Shown: positions 23,167 to 31,654, counted from the first letter of the stretch. The stretch is DNA of 44,404 bases from Chitinophagales bacterium (GCA_013298845.1 JAAFJN010000040.1:1-44404); one strand, 5' to 3'. Notes: a model not told the origin generated them from the letters alone. Numbers and translations: made by a program.

Positions 23167-25473
23167 TTACCACTGCACCGTCATACTCAAACTCGGCAGG
23201 ATGGGCAATTGGTTCACGCGGGCGTAACGCACGCGGTCGAAATAAAAGATATTCGGACGGTCGTAAATATTGGTTGCCGATGCCACAATTTCGGTTTGAC
23301 CGTATTTGCCAAATTTAATGACCCGTTTGAGCGAAATATCCATACGGTGGTAATAAGGCAAACGACCGGTGTTACGCTGGTCATCGTACAAAATACCCAA
23401 GTCCGCGTCGCCAAAATTGCCGCCCAACACATCGGTTCCGATGCCGTCGTTGAAGTTGTAATTGGTGTAAAAGCCTTGGGTTTTGGTAAATGGAAAGCCA
23501 GAACCAAGGTTCCAACGCGCTCCAAACTCCCATTCTTTTTTCTTACCCAACTGGAATGTGCTCACGAGGTTCATGTTGTGGCGACGGTCGAATACCGGCG
23601 GATACTCCTGAACACCGTCGAAGCGGGTAACAAAACCGTAAGAATAGGCACCCCAGATGTAATAACGTTTGCCTTCGTATTTGCCCGAAAAGTCAATACC
23701 GTACGCTTTACCGGTTTCAATGACGTAATCCGGGGCGGCTTTATCGGTTTTGTTGCGGTTAAGAGCCAGCAACTGCGTGAAATTTTTGTAATAACCCTCT
23801 ACGTTAAGGTCGAAGTTTTCGAACACGTCAAATTCAAAACCACCCACCGTATGCCATGATTTTTGCAAACGGCTACTGGCTTTTTTAGCGCCGGGTTGGT
23901 TATACACTTCGCCCAATTCGTACACGGTTGATTCGGGACCCGACAAGAAACCCACGAACAGGTTTACAATATCGCGTTCGTTTACCGTAGAAAGCAGGTT
24001 TTGCGAATACAAACCACCGGCGGCTTTGAAGCGCACGCGGTCCGAAATATTGTACTTTAAACCCAAACGCGGTTCGGGTGAAATTTCACCCAACGACTGG
24101 TAGTACTGCACGCGGAAACCCGGTTCAATCACCAAACCACCTAATTTGCGTTTCCAACGGATATAAGAGGCAATTTCCGTGGTATTTTCGTTCTGAAGGA
24201 TATCAATTCCTTTAAAGTTGGTGAATTGGAATTTGGTATTAAAACCGGTGAGTTCCAAACCGTATTTCACTTCGTCGTTGCGACCAAAATTGGTAAAATT
24301 CAAACCGGCGTAAAAACCATTGATACCGCTGGTACGGGGCGAACGATCGGCTTCTTCACTTTTGGAATCATAACCGGAATAAGTAAGGGTGCCACTCAAA
24401 ATGGTGTTGGAGTTTTGCGGAACAACCGTAAAATCCATACCGCCACCCTGGCTGGTCCAACCAAAATCAATGAGGCGGGAATCTACTTTATCGTCGTAAT
24501 TGAAGCCAAAAACGTTAAATTTACTACCGTTACCCGACATAAAGGAGACTTTACCGTACACATCCTGGTAATCGAATGGAACACCCTCGCCGTTGTTCAC
24601 GTAGTTGTACAACGCGTTGTCGGTACGGTTAATCAAAGCCGTTTTGCCCGTTAATACAAAGGAAACGCTACCGCCGCCTTCTTTTTTTAAGGGGATAATG
24701 GGGCCTTCAATGAGTGCTTTGGCCTGGAACGGACTGGCCGATACCAAACCAGACAACCGTTTGCGGTTGCCTTCGCGGGTTTTTACATCCACAATCGCCG
24801 AAATACGGCCACCGTAATCGGAGTTAAAACCGCCCGTTAATACATCCACGTTACGGATCAATTCGGTTTCAAACACCGAGAAAAAACCAATGCTGTGGAA
24901 GGGGTTATAAATGGTCATACCATCGAGCAGAATCCGGTTTTGCACCGGCGAACCACCGCGAATGTACAATTGGCCACCCTGGTCACCGGTGAAAATAACG
25001 CCGGGCAGTACCGTCAGGTATTGCGCAATATCGGCCTGGCCACCGGCCGAGGGCAACGACCGGATTTGTTTGGGGGTTACCTGCAATTTGGAAACCTGTA
25101 CTTCGGTTTTCGCCTGTTGTTTTTTACCCGAAATCACCACCTCGCCAATATTGGTGATATTTTCGCTGATATAAACGTTCAGAAACTGAATGTCACCTTT
25201 TGCAAGGGTAACCTGTGATTTAAAGTCTTCGTAACCGAGGTACGATACCACCACCGAATAAGTGCCGGGGGGAATATCCGCCAAAGAGAAAAATCCGTTG
25301 ATGTCCGAAGAGGTACCCAACGATGCACCTTCCAGTTTAATCGTGGCGAATGAAATGGGTTGTGTGGTCACCTTGTCATATACCGTTCCGCGCAAGGTGG
25401 CTTTAGTGGACTTTTGTGCCAGCAGGAAGAAGGGTGTCAGGATGAGCACAAAAAGTGGCAAAAATTTCTTCAT
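23167..25473 (-). CDS. TonB-dependent outer membrane receptor with carboxypeptidase-like N-terminal domain
   Basis: A 768-residue outer membrane protein. The signal peptide is MKKFLPLFVLILTPFFLLAQ. Residues of about 28-110 form a carboxypeptidase-D regulatory-like domain (ATLRGTVYDKVTTQPISFATIKLEG, then GFFSLADIPPGTYSVVVSYLGYE). The plug domain follows (about 120-235; DIAQYLTVLPGVIFTGDQGGQLYIRGGSPVQNRILLDGMTIYNP, GGFNSDYGGRISAIVDVKTREG). The rest is a beta-barrel with paired aromatic strands, ending in LSMTVQW with a C-terminal aromatic, as required for barrel insertion. It should import a ligand using TonB energy. No SusD partner lies beside it, so it is not of the SusCD type. A -7 element TATCTTTG is at 25500-25507. 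Confidence 0.93.
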   Translation of the reverse strand: MKKFLPLFVLILTPFFLLAQKSTKATLRGTVYDKVTTQPISFATIKLEGASLGTSSDINGFFSLADIPPGTYSVVVSYLGYEDFKSQVTLAKGDIQFLNVYISENITNIGEVVISGKKQQAKTEVQVSKLQVTPKQIRSLPSAGGQADIAQYLTVLPGVIFTGDQGGQLYIRGGSPVQNRILLDGMTIYNPFHSIGFFSVFETELIRNVDVLTGGFNSDYGGRISAIVDVKTREGNRKRLSGLVSASPFQAKALIEGPIIPLKKEGGGSVSFVLTGKTALINRTDNALYNYVNNGEGVPFDYQDVYGKVSFMSGNGSKFNVFGFNYDDKVDSRLIDFGWTSQGGGMDFTVVPQNSNTILSGTLTYSGYDSKSEEADRSPRTSGINGFYAGLNFTNFGRNDEVKYGLELTGFNTKFQFTNFKGIDILQNENTTEIASYIRWKRKLGGLVIEPGFRVQYYQSLGEISPEPRLGLKYNISDRVRFKAAGGLYSQNLLSTVNERDIVNLFVGFLSGPESTVYELGEVYNQPGAKKASSRLQKSWHTVGGFEFDVFENFDLNVEGYYKNFTQLLALNRNKTDKAAPDYVIETGKAYGIDFSGKYEGKRYYIWGAYSYGFVTRFDGVQEYPPVFDRRHNMNLVSTFQLGKKKEWEFGARWNLGSGFPFTKTQGFYTNYNFNDGIGTDVLGGNFGDADLGILYDDQRNTGRLPYYHRMDISLKRVIKFGKYGQTEIVASATNIYDRPNIFYFDRVRYARVNQLPILPSLSMTVQW

Positions 25474-25499
25474 ATCTGTGTTTAAATGTTTGAACGGCG

Positions 25500-25507
25500 C
25501 AAAGATA
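25500..25507 (-). promoter_or_regulatory. -7 element TATCTTTG of the TonB receptor gene
   Basis: TATCTTTG on the minus strand fits TAnnTTTG and lies 26 nt before the ATG at 25473. No -33 TTTG was seen at 17-23 nt. The region is shared with the divergent element at 25553-25560. Confidence 0.5.
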
Positions 25508-25552
25508 GAAAGGCTTTTGAATTACGCTCAGTGTAAATCGCGCAAAACCCGC

Positions 25553-25560
25553 TAACTTTG
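25553..25560 (+). promoter_or_regulatory. -7 element TAACTTTG of the 25635 operon
   Basis: TAACTTTG fits TAnnTTTG and would begin a transcript with a leader of about 65 nt for the three-gene operon starting at 25635. The -33 half is not evident. Confidence 0.42.
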
Positions 25561-25634
25561 TCCTGTTTTTTCAAAATGAGGTTAAACTTGGTATTTCACA
25601 AAATTTCGGGGCCTGAAACGCGTTTTGTGCCGCT

Positions 25635-26609
25635 ATGTTAAAGAATATTTTTCCCGTTTTTTTATTGGCGATCCTGTTTTCGACGGTCGCTGTGGCGCAA
25701 ACCAAACTAAAACCCGCCGGAAAACTCTCCGAGGATAATTTCAAAAAGATGAAATTGTGCGAAGATACCCTCGGTATTTTGGCCTACGCCGTGATCAATG
25801 ACTCCATCGAAGCCGAGCGTTTTGCGGCGTGCAGGCAACTGATTACGGGGCTTGTGCGTTCTTTAAAAACTGAAAATTCGTACAAATATCCCTTCGAGCG
25901 CCTCAAAAGTATGTCTATTTTGTCGCCGCCCGACAGCAGTTTTCGGATTTTTACCTGGCAGTTGTTTGTCAACGATTCCACGTACCGCTATTACGGGGCG
26001 ATTCAGCGCAATTCGGGTGAATTGTCGTTGTTTCCGCTCATTGACCGCAGCGGCGACATGGAATATCCCAAACCGACCCACGAAACCCTCACGCCGGAGC
26101 GTTGGTACGGGGCGTTGTACTATAATTTGATCCAATTCGACACCAAACAGGGGCGCCGTTATTTGTTGTTGGGCTACGATGCGTTTGAGTTTTTTCAAAA
26201 AAGAAAAATCGTGGACGTGCTGTCGTTTAACGCCGAGGGCAAACCGGAATTTGGCGCGGAGGTTTTCCAACGCGAAACTCCATTACCCAAGGGCCCCGAA
26301 AAACGGATCTTTTTGGAGTATTCCGCCGAGGCTTCGGTCAAATGCAATTGGGACGAACTCTACGGGATGATTTTATTTGAACACCTCATTCCCATGGGCA
26401 GCCCCTTCGGTCGCGGCGTAACCTACGTCCCCGATGGCAGTTACGATGGCCTGAAACAGGAAAAAGGCAAGTGGAAATACATCGAAAAGGTATTTAACGA
26501 CGTGCAGGCCGAACCACCCAGCATCGAAGCACCCACCCAAAAAGACAAAGAAGTGGACGTATTCGGGAAACCGAAAAAAAAGGCCAAAAAAGAGCAGGAT
26601 AGACCATAA
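25635..26609 (+). CDS. Conserved exported protein of unknown function, first gene of LptE operon
   Basis: A 324-residue exported protein with signal peptide MLKNIFPVFLLAILFSTVAVAQ. The body is a mixed fold with aromatic-rich stretches (SSFRIFTWQLFVNDSTYRYYGAI, RRYLLLGYDAFEFFQKRKIVDVLSF, GSPFGRGVTYVPDGSYDGL). The C-terminus is a lysine-rich tail (GKPKKKAKKEQDRP). I do not recognise the family; similar proteins of unknown role occur in Bacteroidota. It is followed after 14 nt by lptE and then a membrane protein, so an envelope-related role is inferred from context and signal peptide only. Confidence 0.75.
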   Translation: MLKNIFPVFLLAILFSTVAVAQTKLKPAGKLSEDNFKKMKLCEDTLGILAYAVINDSIEAERFAACRQLITGLVRSLKTENSYKYPFERLKSMSILSPPDSSFRIFTWQLFVNDSTYRYYGAIQRNSGELSLFPLIDRSGDMEYPKPTHETLTPERWYGALYYNLIQFDTKQGRRYLLLGYDAFEFFQKRKIVDVLSFNAEGKPEFGAEVFQRETPLPKGPEKRIFLEYSAEASVKCNWDELYGMILFEHLIPMGSPFGRGVTYVPDGSYDGLKQEKGKWKYIEKVFNDVQAEPPSIEAPTQKDKEVDVFGKPKKKAKKEQDRP

Positions 26610-26623
26610 ATACACACGGAACA

Positions 26624-27154
26624 ATGACAAAATTTAACCTCGCCGCCGGATTGCTGCTGGCGCTACTCGCCGGACTATTGACAGCGGTACAAACGGGTTG
26701 TTACTCGTTCAAAGGGATTTCAATTGATCCCAACATCAAAACATTTGCCGTGCGCACCTTCGAAACCTCGGCTCCCAACGCGCCCCCGACCCTGGCGGTG
26801 GATTTTTCGGAAAAATTAAAAGATAAAGTCCGAACGGAAACGCCGTTGAACCTGAAAAACGAAGAACCGGATTGTGAATTTAGTGGGCGGATCTCCGGTT
26901 TTTCCGTTGTACCTTTGGCCCCAAAACCCGGCGAAACCGTGGCCCGCAACCAATTGAAGATTGATGTGTTTGTTAACTACATCATCAACAAAGAGGGCCT
27001 CAAAACGGAATATCCGGAAGCGGGCCGGACGTTTAGTTTTTTCTCCGAATTTCCCAACGACGCTGATTTATCCGCCGTTCAGGATCAGTTAATCGAAGAA
27101 ATTACCAAACAATTGCTGGAGGATATATTTAACGCTGCTTTTAACAACTGGTAG
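26624..27154 (+). CDS. lptE: LptE family lipoprotein (LPS transport)
   Basis: A 176-residue lipoprotein. The signal region ends TAVQTGC with Cys26 as the lipidation site. The mature part begins YSFKGISIDPNIKTFAVRTFETSAPNAPPTLAVDFSEKLKDKV, the typical Bacteroidota LptE pattern, then ECEFSGRISGF-like beta segments and a C-terminal helix EEITKQLLEDIFNAAFNNW. LptE forms the outer-membrane plug complex with LptD that inserts lipopolysaccharide. No lptD is present in the window. The next gene starts one nucleotide after its stop, so they are coupled. Confidence 0.85.
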   Translation: MTKFNLAAGLLLALLAGLLTAVQTGCYSFKGISIDPNIKTFAVRTFETSAPNAPPTLAVDFSEKLKDKVRTETPLNLKNEEPDCEFSGRISGFSVVPLAPKPGETVARNQLKIDVFVNYIINKEGLKTEYPEAGRTFSFFSEFPNDADLSAVQDQLIEEITKQLLEDIFNAAFNNW

Positions 27155-27155
27155 A

Positions 27156-27641
27156 ATGCAAAATAAACTGTACGTACTTATTGAACTTTTGTGGTGGGCC
27201 ATTACGGCCATTGTGGTGATCGTAGTACAATATCCCATCTGGAACGCGGGCATTGACTGGATTTTTCAGGTGTCCAATACACTTTTTATCGTTACTTTAA
27301 TTACGCTGGCGCGCCATATTTTTACCCTGCAATACAGCCTGATTGGCCGATTGCAAATCGTAAAAGCGGTCATTATGGTGGCCATGATCCCCTTTACTTT
27401 TTTCCTGATTTCGGACCTCAACGCTTTTCAAACGTACATTGGCGAACAGTTGTGGGACAAACTGACCGGCCACCTGGCCTACGCTTCCCGCCGACCCATG
27501 GAGTCGTACATGTGGAACGAAATGTTGTTTTTTGCGGCGGGTAGTATTATTGCCGCGCCCGCTTTGTCGGTGCGGTTGTTTATTTCCATTTGGCGCCAAT
27601 ACAACGCCGAAAAACACAAAGTATACCAAACGCGGGGTTAG
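27156..27641 (+). CDS. Four-helix inner membrane protein, unknown
   Basis: A 161-residue protein with four hydrophobic helices: LLWWAITAIVVIVVQYP, VSNTLFIVTLITLARHIF, IVKAVIMVAMIPFTFFLIS and EMLFFAAGSIIAAPALSVRLF. No signal peptide or known motif is recognised. The start codon comes one nucleotide after the lptE stop, so translation is probably coupled to lptE. The C-terminus is polar and likely cytoplasmic. It is convergent with the sterol-desaturase gene. Its role may relate to the envelope through the operon, but nothing in the sequence proves it. Confidence 0.75.
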   Translation: MQNKLYVLIELLWWAITAIVVIVVQYPIWNAGIDWIFQVSNTLFIVTLITLARHIFTLQYSLIGRLQIVKAVIMVAMIPFTFFLISDLNAFQTYIGEQLWDKLTGHLAYASRRPMESYMWNEMLFFAAGSIIAAPALSVRLFISIWRQYNAEKHKVYQTRG

Positions 27642-27675
27642 TTATTTTTTCTTTTTGCCAAAAGAAAATACCCCG
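27633..27675. terminator. Convergent terminator hairpin
   Basis: CGGGGT (27633-27638) pairs with ACCCCG (27670-27675). Inside, TTTTCTTTT (27647-27655) pairs with AAAAGAAAA (27660-27668). It overlaps the ends of both convergent genes. Confidence 0.5.
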
Positions 27676-28523
27676 ATTTGTTGGCCAATAAAATCGCCGG
27701 GGACTTTTTGTTCTTCGGGTAAACCCACGGGCAAATGCGCGTCTTCGTGGGGAAAATGGTCGGTTTTAAACAAATAATCCCATACACTCAACGTAATGCC
27801 GTAATTAAATCCGCGCGGGTGCGTCGCCGGAAATTCCTTGGCGTGGTGCCAAAGGTGCATCTGCGGGCCGTTTAAAATGTACTTGAGTTTGCCCAGCGGC
27901 AGGTACAAATTGGCGTGCCCCAATTGCCCGGTAATAAAGGTAAACAGGTGCACAATGAAAAAATCCTGGATGCCGAAACCCAGCATGGCCAGCGGCAAAT
28001 ACTCCAGTGAACGGTAAAAAAAGTGTTCCATAAAATGGTAGCGCATCAACGCGCCGTAGCCCATTTCTTCCACGCTGTGGTGCACCCGGTGAAAATTCCA
28101 CATCCACGGAACATGGTGCAATAACCGGTGGATATTGTATTGCATAAAATCCCGAAAGACAAAAATAAACAGCAATTGCGCCCAACCCGGCCACGAACCC
28201 AAATAAACCGCCACTGTATTGGTAATGCCAAATAACCCCAAAAAGCGGTTAAATATATCCACAAACACGTTCGAAATGCCCGTGTACAACACCAGCGAAA
28301 ACAAAAAGTAGTTCCAGAAAATGTAAAAAGTATCCAGCCAAAAATCGTTTCGGATGGCCGGTTGGTCCTTGCGCCACGGAAAAAATACCTCACACAGCAG
28401 GATCACCACCGACGAACCCAATACCCAATAAAAATAATTGTGCCAGCCGGGATGCAGTATTTCGTGCCATAAAAATGCGCTGTACGCGCGCTGACTTTCT
28501 AAAAAAAGGTCAATGTAATGCAT
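27642..28523 (-). CDS. Sterol desaturase/fatty acid hydroxylase superfamily protein
   Basis: A 293-residue membrane di-iron enzyme. The superfamily histidine boxes are present: QYNIHRLLHH, then WNFHRVHHSVEEM, and near the end PQMHLWHHAKEFP with the following HPRGFNYGITLSVWDYLFKT. Several hydrophobic helices (WVLGSSVVILLCEVFF, FWNYFLFSLVLYTGISNVF, WAQLLFIFVFRDFM) embed it in the membrane. Members hydroxylate or desaturate sterols, fatty acids or carotenoids using O2; the substrate cannot be inferred here. I use the ATG at 28523 rather than an in-frame TTG five codons upstream because a -7 element TACCTTTG overlaps that region. Confidence 0.9.
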   Translation of the reverse strand: MHYIDLFLESQRAYSAFLWHEILHPGWHNYFYWVLGSSVVILLCEVFFPWRKDQPAIRNDFWLDTFYIFWNYFLFSLVLYTGISNVFVDIFNRFLGLFGITNTVAVYLGSWPGWAQLLFIFVFRDFMQYNIHRLLHHVPWMWNFHRVHHSVEEMGYGALMRYHFMEHFFYRSLEYLPLAMLGFGIQDFFIVHLFTFITGQLGHANLYLPLGKLKYILNGPQMHLWHHAKEFPATHPRGFNYGITLSVWDYLFKTDHFPHEDAHLPVGLPEEQKVPGDFIGQQIGVFSFGKKKK

Positions 28524-28535
28524 ATCTGAAGGCGA

Positions 28536-28543
28536 CAAAGGTA
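28536..28543 (-). promoter_or_regulatory. -7 element TACCTTTG of the sterol desaturase gene
   Basis: TACCTTTG on the minus strand fits TAnnTTTG and lies 12 nt before the ATG at 28523. This supports the ATG start over the upstream TTG. Confidence 0.5.
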
Positions 28544-28616
28544 AAATTTATCCGGCGAAAAAGCGCGCTTATCTTCCTATTACCGCTAATATTGCACCTG
28601 AATTCGGTATAAATAT

Positions 28617-29027
28617 ATGAACAGACGAAATTTTCACAAAATGAGTTTATTAAACCTATTAGCGCTCCCGTTTTTGGGCATGGCCCTCGACCTGAAACCC
28701 AAACGGAAATTAAAAAATGTCTTGGTGCACCACGTTTATTTTTGGTTGAAAAACCCGGACAGCAAAGAAGACCTCGAAAAATTATTGGAGGGCCTCGACG
28801 GACTTTCCAAAGTGGAGGAGATCAAAACGTTTCACATCGGGAAACCCGCCGCAACCCGCCGCGAAGTCATTGACAGTTCGTACGCCGTGTCGTGGTTTAC
28901 CATGTTCGAATCGGCCAAAGACCAGGATATTTATCAGGTGCATCCCATTCACCTTGATTTTGTCAAAAATTACAGCCATTTGTGGTCAAAAGTCATCGTG
29001 TACGATTCGGTGGATGCCCATTCGTAG
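28617..29027 (+). CDS. Dabb (stress-responsive A/B barrel) family protein
   Basis: A 136-residue protein. The Dabb domain begins at about residue 35 (KNVLVHHVYFWLKNPDSKEDLEKLLEGLDGL) and continues through FHIGKPAATRREVIDSSYAVSWFTMFES to YQVHPIHLDFVKNYSHLWSKVIVYDS. The H-x-V-x-F-W-L start and H-P-x-H-L-x-F-V pattern are typical of this dimeric ferredoxin-like barrel. The N-terminus MNRRNFHKMSLLNLLALPFLG has a twin-arginine-like RRNF followed by a hydrophobic stretch, so Tat export is possible. Dabb proteins act in varied oxidative or cyclase reactions, and no substrate is implied. It stands alone, divergent from the desaturase gene. Confidence 0.85.
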   Translation: MNRRNFHKMSLLNLLALPFLGMALDLKPKRKLKNVLVHHVYFWLKNPDSKEDLEKLLEGLDGLSKVEEIKTFHIGKPAATRREVIDSSYAVSWFTMFESAKDQDIYQVHPIHLDFVKNYSHLWSKVIVYDSVDAHS

Positions 29028-29155
29028 GGCTGAATTGGTAGGGAAATGTTGAATTTGTTGAATTGGTTTTGCTCGTTGTAGCGTACACGTTTCGCGGCAT
29101 CCTGCGGCGAGGTGCGCATACGGTAAGTACGTTTTTTTGTTTACTAAAAAATAAT

Positions 29156-29185
29156 TTTGGCAAAATAAAAAAAGGTCTACATTTG
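29156..29185 (+). promoter_or_regulatory. Strong consensus promoter (TTTG-N18-TACATTTG)
   Basis: TTTG at 29156-29159 and TACATTTG at 29178-29185 are separated by 18 nt, an excellent match to the Bacteroidota primary promoter. The transcript would start near 29192 with a leader of about 50 nt before the glycine-rich gene at 29241. It is the best promoter in the window by eye. Confidence 0.7.
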
Positions 29186-29240
29186 CGAAGCCGGATTTTA
29201 TACCAACTTTCATATTTTCACATCAAAACGAATTTTTATT

Positions 29241-29588
29241 ATGAACAACATGTTGATCTCTTCTTTGCTAACCGCAGCCGCCGGATTTATTGCCAGTAAA
29301 TTAGGAATTTCATCGGCTATTGTGGTGCCGATTGTGAGTGCTCTGGCGGGTTTTTTATTTAAACAAACCCCCGCTAACGGTGCTACTGCCGGTGCCTTGG
29401 GCGGTGGTATTCTCGGTGCCGCGTCTTCGGCAATGGGTATGCCCACGGAGTTGGGTAGTGTACTCACCGCTGTAATGGGCGAGGGGAGCAGCGGCCTTTT
29501 GGGATCTTTGCTGGGCGGTGGCCTTTTGGGCGGTGCCGGTGGTGGTCTCGGTGGTTTTTTGCAAGGTATGCTGAATAAAAAAGCGTAA
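29241..29588 (+). CDS. Small glycine-zipper hydrophobic protein
   Basis: A 115-residue hydrophobic protein with no classical cleavage site. It begins MNNMLISSLLTAAAGFIASKLGI, then SAIVVPIVSALAGFLFKQ, and continues with dense glycine-alanine segments (GATAGALGGGILGAASSAMG; LLGSLLGGGLLGGAGGGLGG) before a short basic end MLNKKA. G-x-x-x-G spacing is typical of glycine-zipper helices that pack in membranes or oligomerise, as in some bacteriocins and small envelope proteins. No leader or immunity gene is recognised next to it. A very good promoter suggests high expression. Function unknown; a membrane-active peptide or a membrane-associated structural protein are both possible. Confidence 0.72.
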   Translation: MNNMLISSLLTAAAGFIASKLGISSAIVVPIVSALAGFLFKQTPANGATAGALGGGILGAASSAMGMPTELGSVLTAVMGEGSSGLLGSLLGGGLLGGAGGGLGGFLQGMLNKKA

Positions 29589-29608
29589 AAAGCGCATTTT
29601 ACAAAAAA

Positions 29609-29642
29609 AGGAGCGTGGTGATGCCGGCAAAACCACGCTCCT
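29609..29642 (-). terminator. Terminator of the DUF1772-DUF5367 operon
   Basis: An 11-bp stem (29609-29619 with 29632-29642) encloses the loop GATGCCGGCAAA. On the minus strand it is followed by a run of seven T, so it is a textbook intrinsic terminator for the operon ending at 29687. It may also protect the end of the glycine-zipper transcript. It is a sequence relative of the hairpin at 31655-31690. Confidence 0.75.
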
Positions 29643-29686
29643 CTTCACAATAAAACTTTGGAATACGTTGGTGAATAACAATTGAT

Positions 29687-30079
29687 TTAGTAAATTGACT
29701 TAGCCTCAATCTTTAACCTCCAATAGATATAAACACTCAACACGTTTACCGCCGCCAGCAAATAAAGCAACGGATAGGTGAAAAAATGCTGGTACCCCCT
29801 TCCGTTGGGGATTTCTAAAAGCGGCACTGTTATCAAGGCATCGAGTGAAAAAGCAATGATTACCATAACCAAGCCGACCTTCAAACCGTGTCCCTTGTTT
29901 CCATTTTTATAATAAAGAGATGCCCCGAAAACGGCAAAAGGTACGAGCAGCACCGCTATAACCAGCGCCTGCTTATCCGGGTAATCTTTGATGCCCGGAA
30001 TAAAGGATAAAATGGTAAAGGCTGTAAAGACAAATACCCAAACCATTGCGCCCACTGAAATTGCTCTGAATCTGTTCAT
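29687..30079 (-). CDS. DUF5367 family membrane protein
   Basis: A 130-residue, four-helix membrane protein (AISVGAMVWVFVFTAFTILSF, ALVIAVLLVPFAVFGASLYY, GLKVGLVMVIIAFSLDALITVPLLE, YPLLYLLAAVNVLSVYIYWRL). The pattern of a small polytopic protein with DALITVPLLE in the third helix fits DUF5367, whose role is unknown. It starts 11 nt after the DUF1772 gene on the same strand, and an AraC regulator lies upstream of both, a grouping I know from other Bacteroidota. Its terminator lies at 29609-29642. Confidence 0.78.
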   Translation of the reverse strand: MNRFRAISVGAMVWVFVFTAFTILSFIPGIKDYPDKQALVIAVLLVPFAVFGASLYYKNGNKGHGLKVGLVMVIIAFSLDALITVPLLEIPNGRGYQHFFTYPLLYLLAAVNVLSVYIYWRLKIEAKSIY

Positions 30080-30090
30080 GTTGTGAATCG

Positions 30091-30663
30091 TTAAATGGAT
30101 TGGTGAATTATGTTTTTGTCATCGGTACCCGACAAGCAAGCCAAGATCAGCAGCAAAAAAGAAGCGGCCGAGGTGATCGTCCGGATGAGATGATAACCGT
30201 TCCAACGCTGTTCAAATGCTTTTCTGAGGTTGTTGGCGGCGTCCAAGCCGATGCTGTCCAATGGAGCCTTTTCCAGTAGGATATTTAATGGAATATTCCC
30301 AATCATTGTTACCGCGAAAACGCCCAAATAATAGAGTGTCGTTGCACCCAGCAAAGCCTGTCGGGTTGGGCGGTAGCTGCTTTTATACAGGTAAAATGTC
30401 CACGGCAACAAGAGCAATGGCCCGATTATCACTACATAAAACAATGGATTAATAATGGCTCTGTTCATGTTTTGGAAAGCCTTTAGATAACTCAAATCGT
30501 CCAGTCTTCCGATACCGGGCGTAACCGCATTGGTCCAGGTAAAAAAAATACCCGCCAAAAGGCCCGTTGTAAGTGTGGTTGCTGCCAAAAAAATGGCCCT
30601 GTTGTTTAAAAAAAACGGTTTGATCCTTGTGCCATCAAGAATCAAGATTTTTTTGTTTTTCAT
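30091..30663 (-). CDS. DUF1772 (anthrone oxygenase-like) membrane protein
   Basis: A 190-residue protein with four hydrophobic helices. Landmarks are LTTGLLAGIFFTWTNAVTPGIGRLDD, FQNMNRAIINPLFYVVIIGPLLLLPW, the NIPLNILLEKAP segment and the RWNGYHLIRTITSAASFLLLILA C-terminal helix with the conserved W-N-x-x-H-x-x-R. This matches DUF1772, which includes fungal anthrone oxygenases; the bacterial role is not defined. The first 20 residues (MKNKKILILDGTRIKPFFLNN) are polar. It is upstream of the DUF5367 gene in a two-gene unit, with an AraC-family gene 81 nt further upstream, so regulation by that protein is plausible. Confidence 0.83.
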   Translation of the reverse strand: MKNKKILILDGTRIKPFFLNNRAIFLAATTLTTGLLAGIFFTWTNAVTPGIGRLDDLSYLKAFQNMNRAIINPLFYVVIIGPLLLLPWTFYLYKSSYRPTRQALLGATTLYYLGVFAVTMIGNIPLNILLEKAPLDSIGLDAANNLRKAFEQRWNGYHLIRTITSAASFLLLILACLSGTDDKNIIHQSI

Positions 30664-30744
30664 AAATCAATTCTTCTGTTAAAATGCGTTTTTGATGGTG
30701 CAAAGATGCTGCCCCCATGCGTTACCACATTTGTCCGAAAAGAA

Positions 30745-31623
30745 CTATGATTTGTTTGAAAGGAACTGTTGTTTTATTTCATTGGGGCGGGCCCCAAATT
30801 TCTGCTGAAAAGCATTTGAAAAAGAACTTAAACTTTCATATCCGACAAACCATGCGATTTCCTGGACGCTCATATCGCTGCTGCTCAACAGAGAATATGC
30901 TTTGTTAAGGCGTTCTTCTTGCAAGAACTTAAATACGGGAATGCCAAAGATTTCCTTGAAGTTTTTTTTCAGTTTGTTGCTGTTTAACCCGATCAGTTTC
31001 GACAATTCGTTCAAAGACGGTGGCTTGGAAATATTGTTTGCGATGATTTCTTTGGCCTGAAAAATTTTGTCTTTATCGGTATCCCTGAGGCCGTTGCCTT
31101 TTTCCAGGGAGATACAACCAAAAAAGTGGGACAATAACTCGTTAATCTGGCTTTTTAGGAACATTAGTCTCATGCTACCGGTGTACTCGGTGGTCAGGAT
31201 TTTTTGAACCGCTTTTTGCATATCCGGGGTCATGTAAAAAGCGGGACCTTCTACAAAATTTGCGTTGGGGTTAATCAGTTGGGGCAAATACTCCTTAAAT
31301 AAGGTACGTTCTGCTTCGGGTAAAGTGTGAAAATGTTTGAGTTTGGAGAAAATACTAATGGATTGCAGGGGTTTATTGGGTTCTATTTTGTGGGAAAACT
31401 CAACTTTGCTATTTCCGAAAAATGAAATGGCAATGCCCGTTGTGTTGTTCACCGTTTTGGTTTTGTTTTCATAGGTTATTTCTAATTCTACATTCCCGGA
31501 ACCATAGAATGCAAAGCCAACAGCATCGCCGTCAATTTCGCATTTTTGTACAATCGTTTTTTCGGAATTTGATTGCTCAATTAAAACGATAAAGTTGTTG
31601 ATTTCTATGATGTCGGTTGTCAT
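30745..31623 (-). CDS. AraC family transcriptional regulator
   Basis: A 292-residue regulator from the ATG at 31621-31623 (an in-frame GTG seven codons upstream is less likely). The C-terminal 90 residues hold two helix-turn-helix units: IFQAKEIIANNISKPPSLNELSKLIGLNSNKLKKNFKEIFG and the AraC signature MSVQEIAWFVGYESLSSFSNAFQQKFGARPNEIK. The N-terminal part is a probable ligand-sensing beta region without recognised specificity. It is likely to control the adjacent DUF1772-DUF5367 pair on the same strand, which is inference from neighbourhood. Its start lies only about 30 nt after the terminator of the amidohydrolase gene, leaving little room for an independent promoter; no TAnnTTTG was seen there, so some readthrough may feed it. 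Confidence 0.9.
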   Translation of the reverse strand: MTTDIIEINNFIVLIEQSNSEKTIVQKCEIDGDAVGFAFYGSGNVELEITYENKTKTVNNTTGIAISFFGNSKVEFSHKIEPNKPLQSISIFSKLKHFHTLPEAERTLFKEYLPQLINPNANFVEGPAFYMTPDMQKAVQKILTTEYTGSMRLMFLKSQINELLSHFFGCISLEKGNGLRDTDKDKIFQAKEIIANNISKPPSLNELSKLIGLNSNKLKKNFKEIFGIPVFKFLQEERLNKAYSLLSSSDMSVQEIAWFVGYESLSSFSNAFQQKFGARPNEIKQQFLSNKS

Positions 31624-31654
31624 TATTTGTTGTTTTTGAGCCACTTACAAAAAA

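Noticed and set aside
22960-23859. 300-codon plus-strand frame
   Set aside because: It starts in the repeat element and runs antisense over the TonB receptor gene, whose domains are unmistakable.
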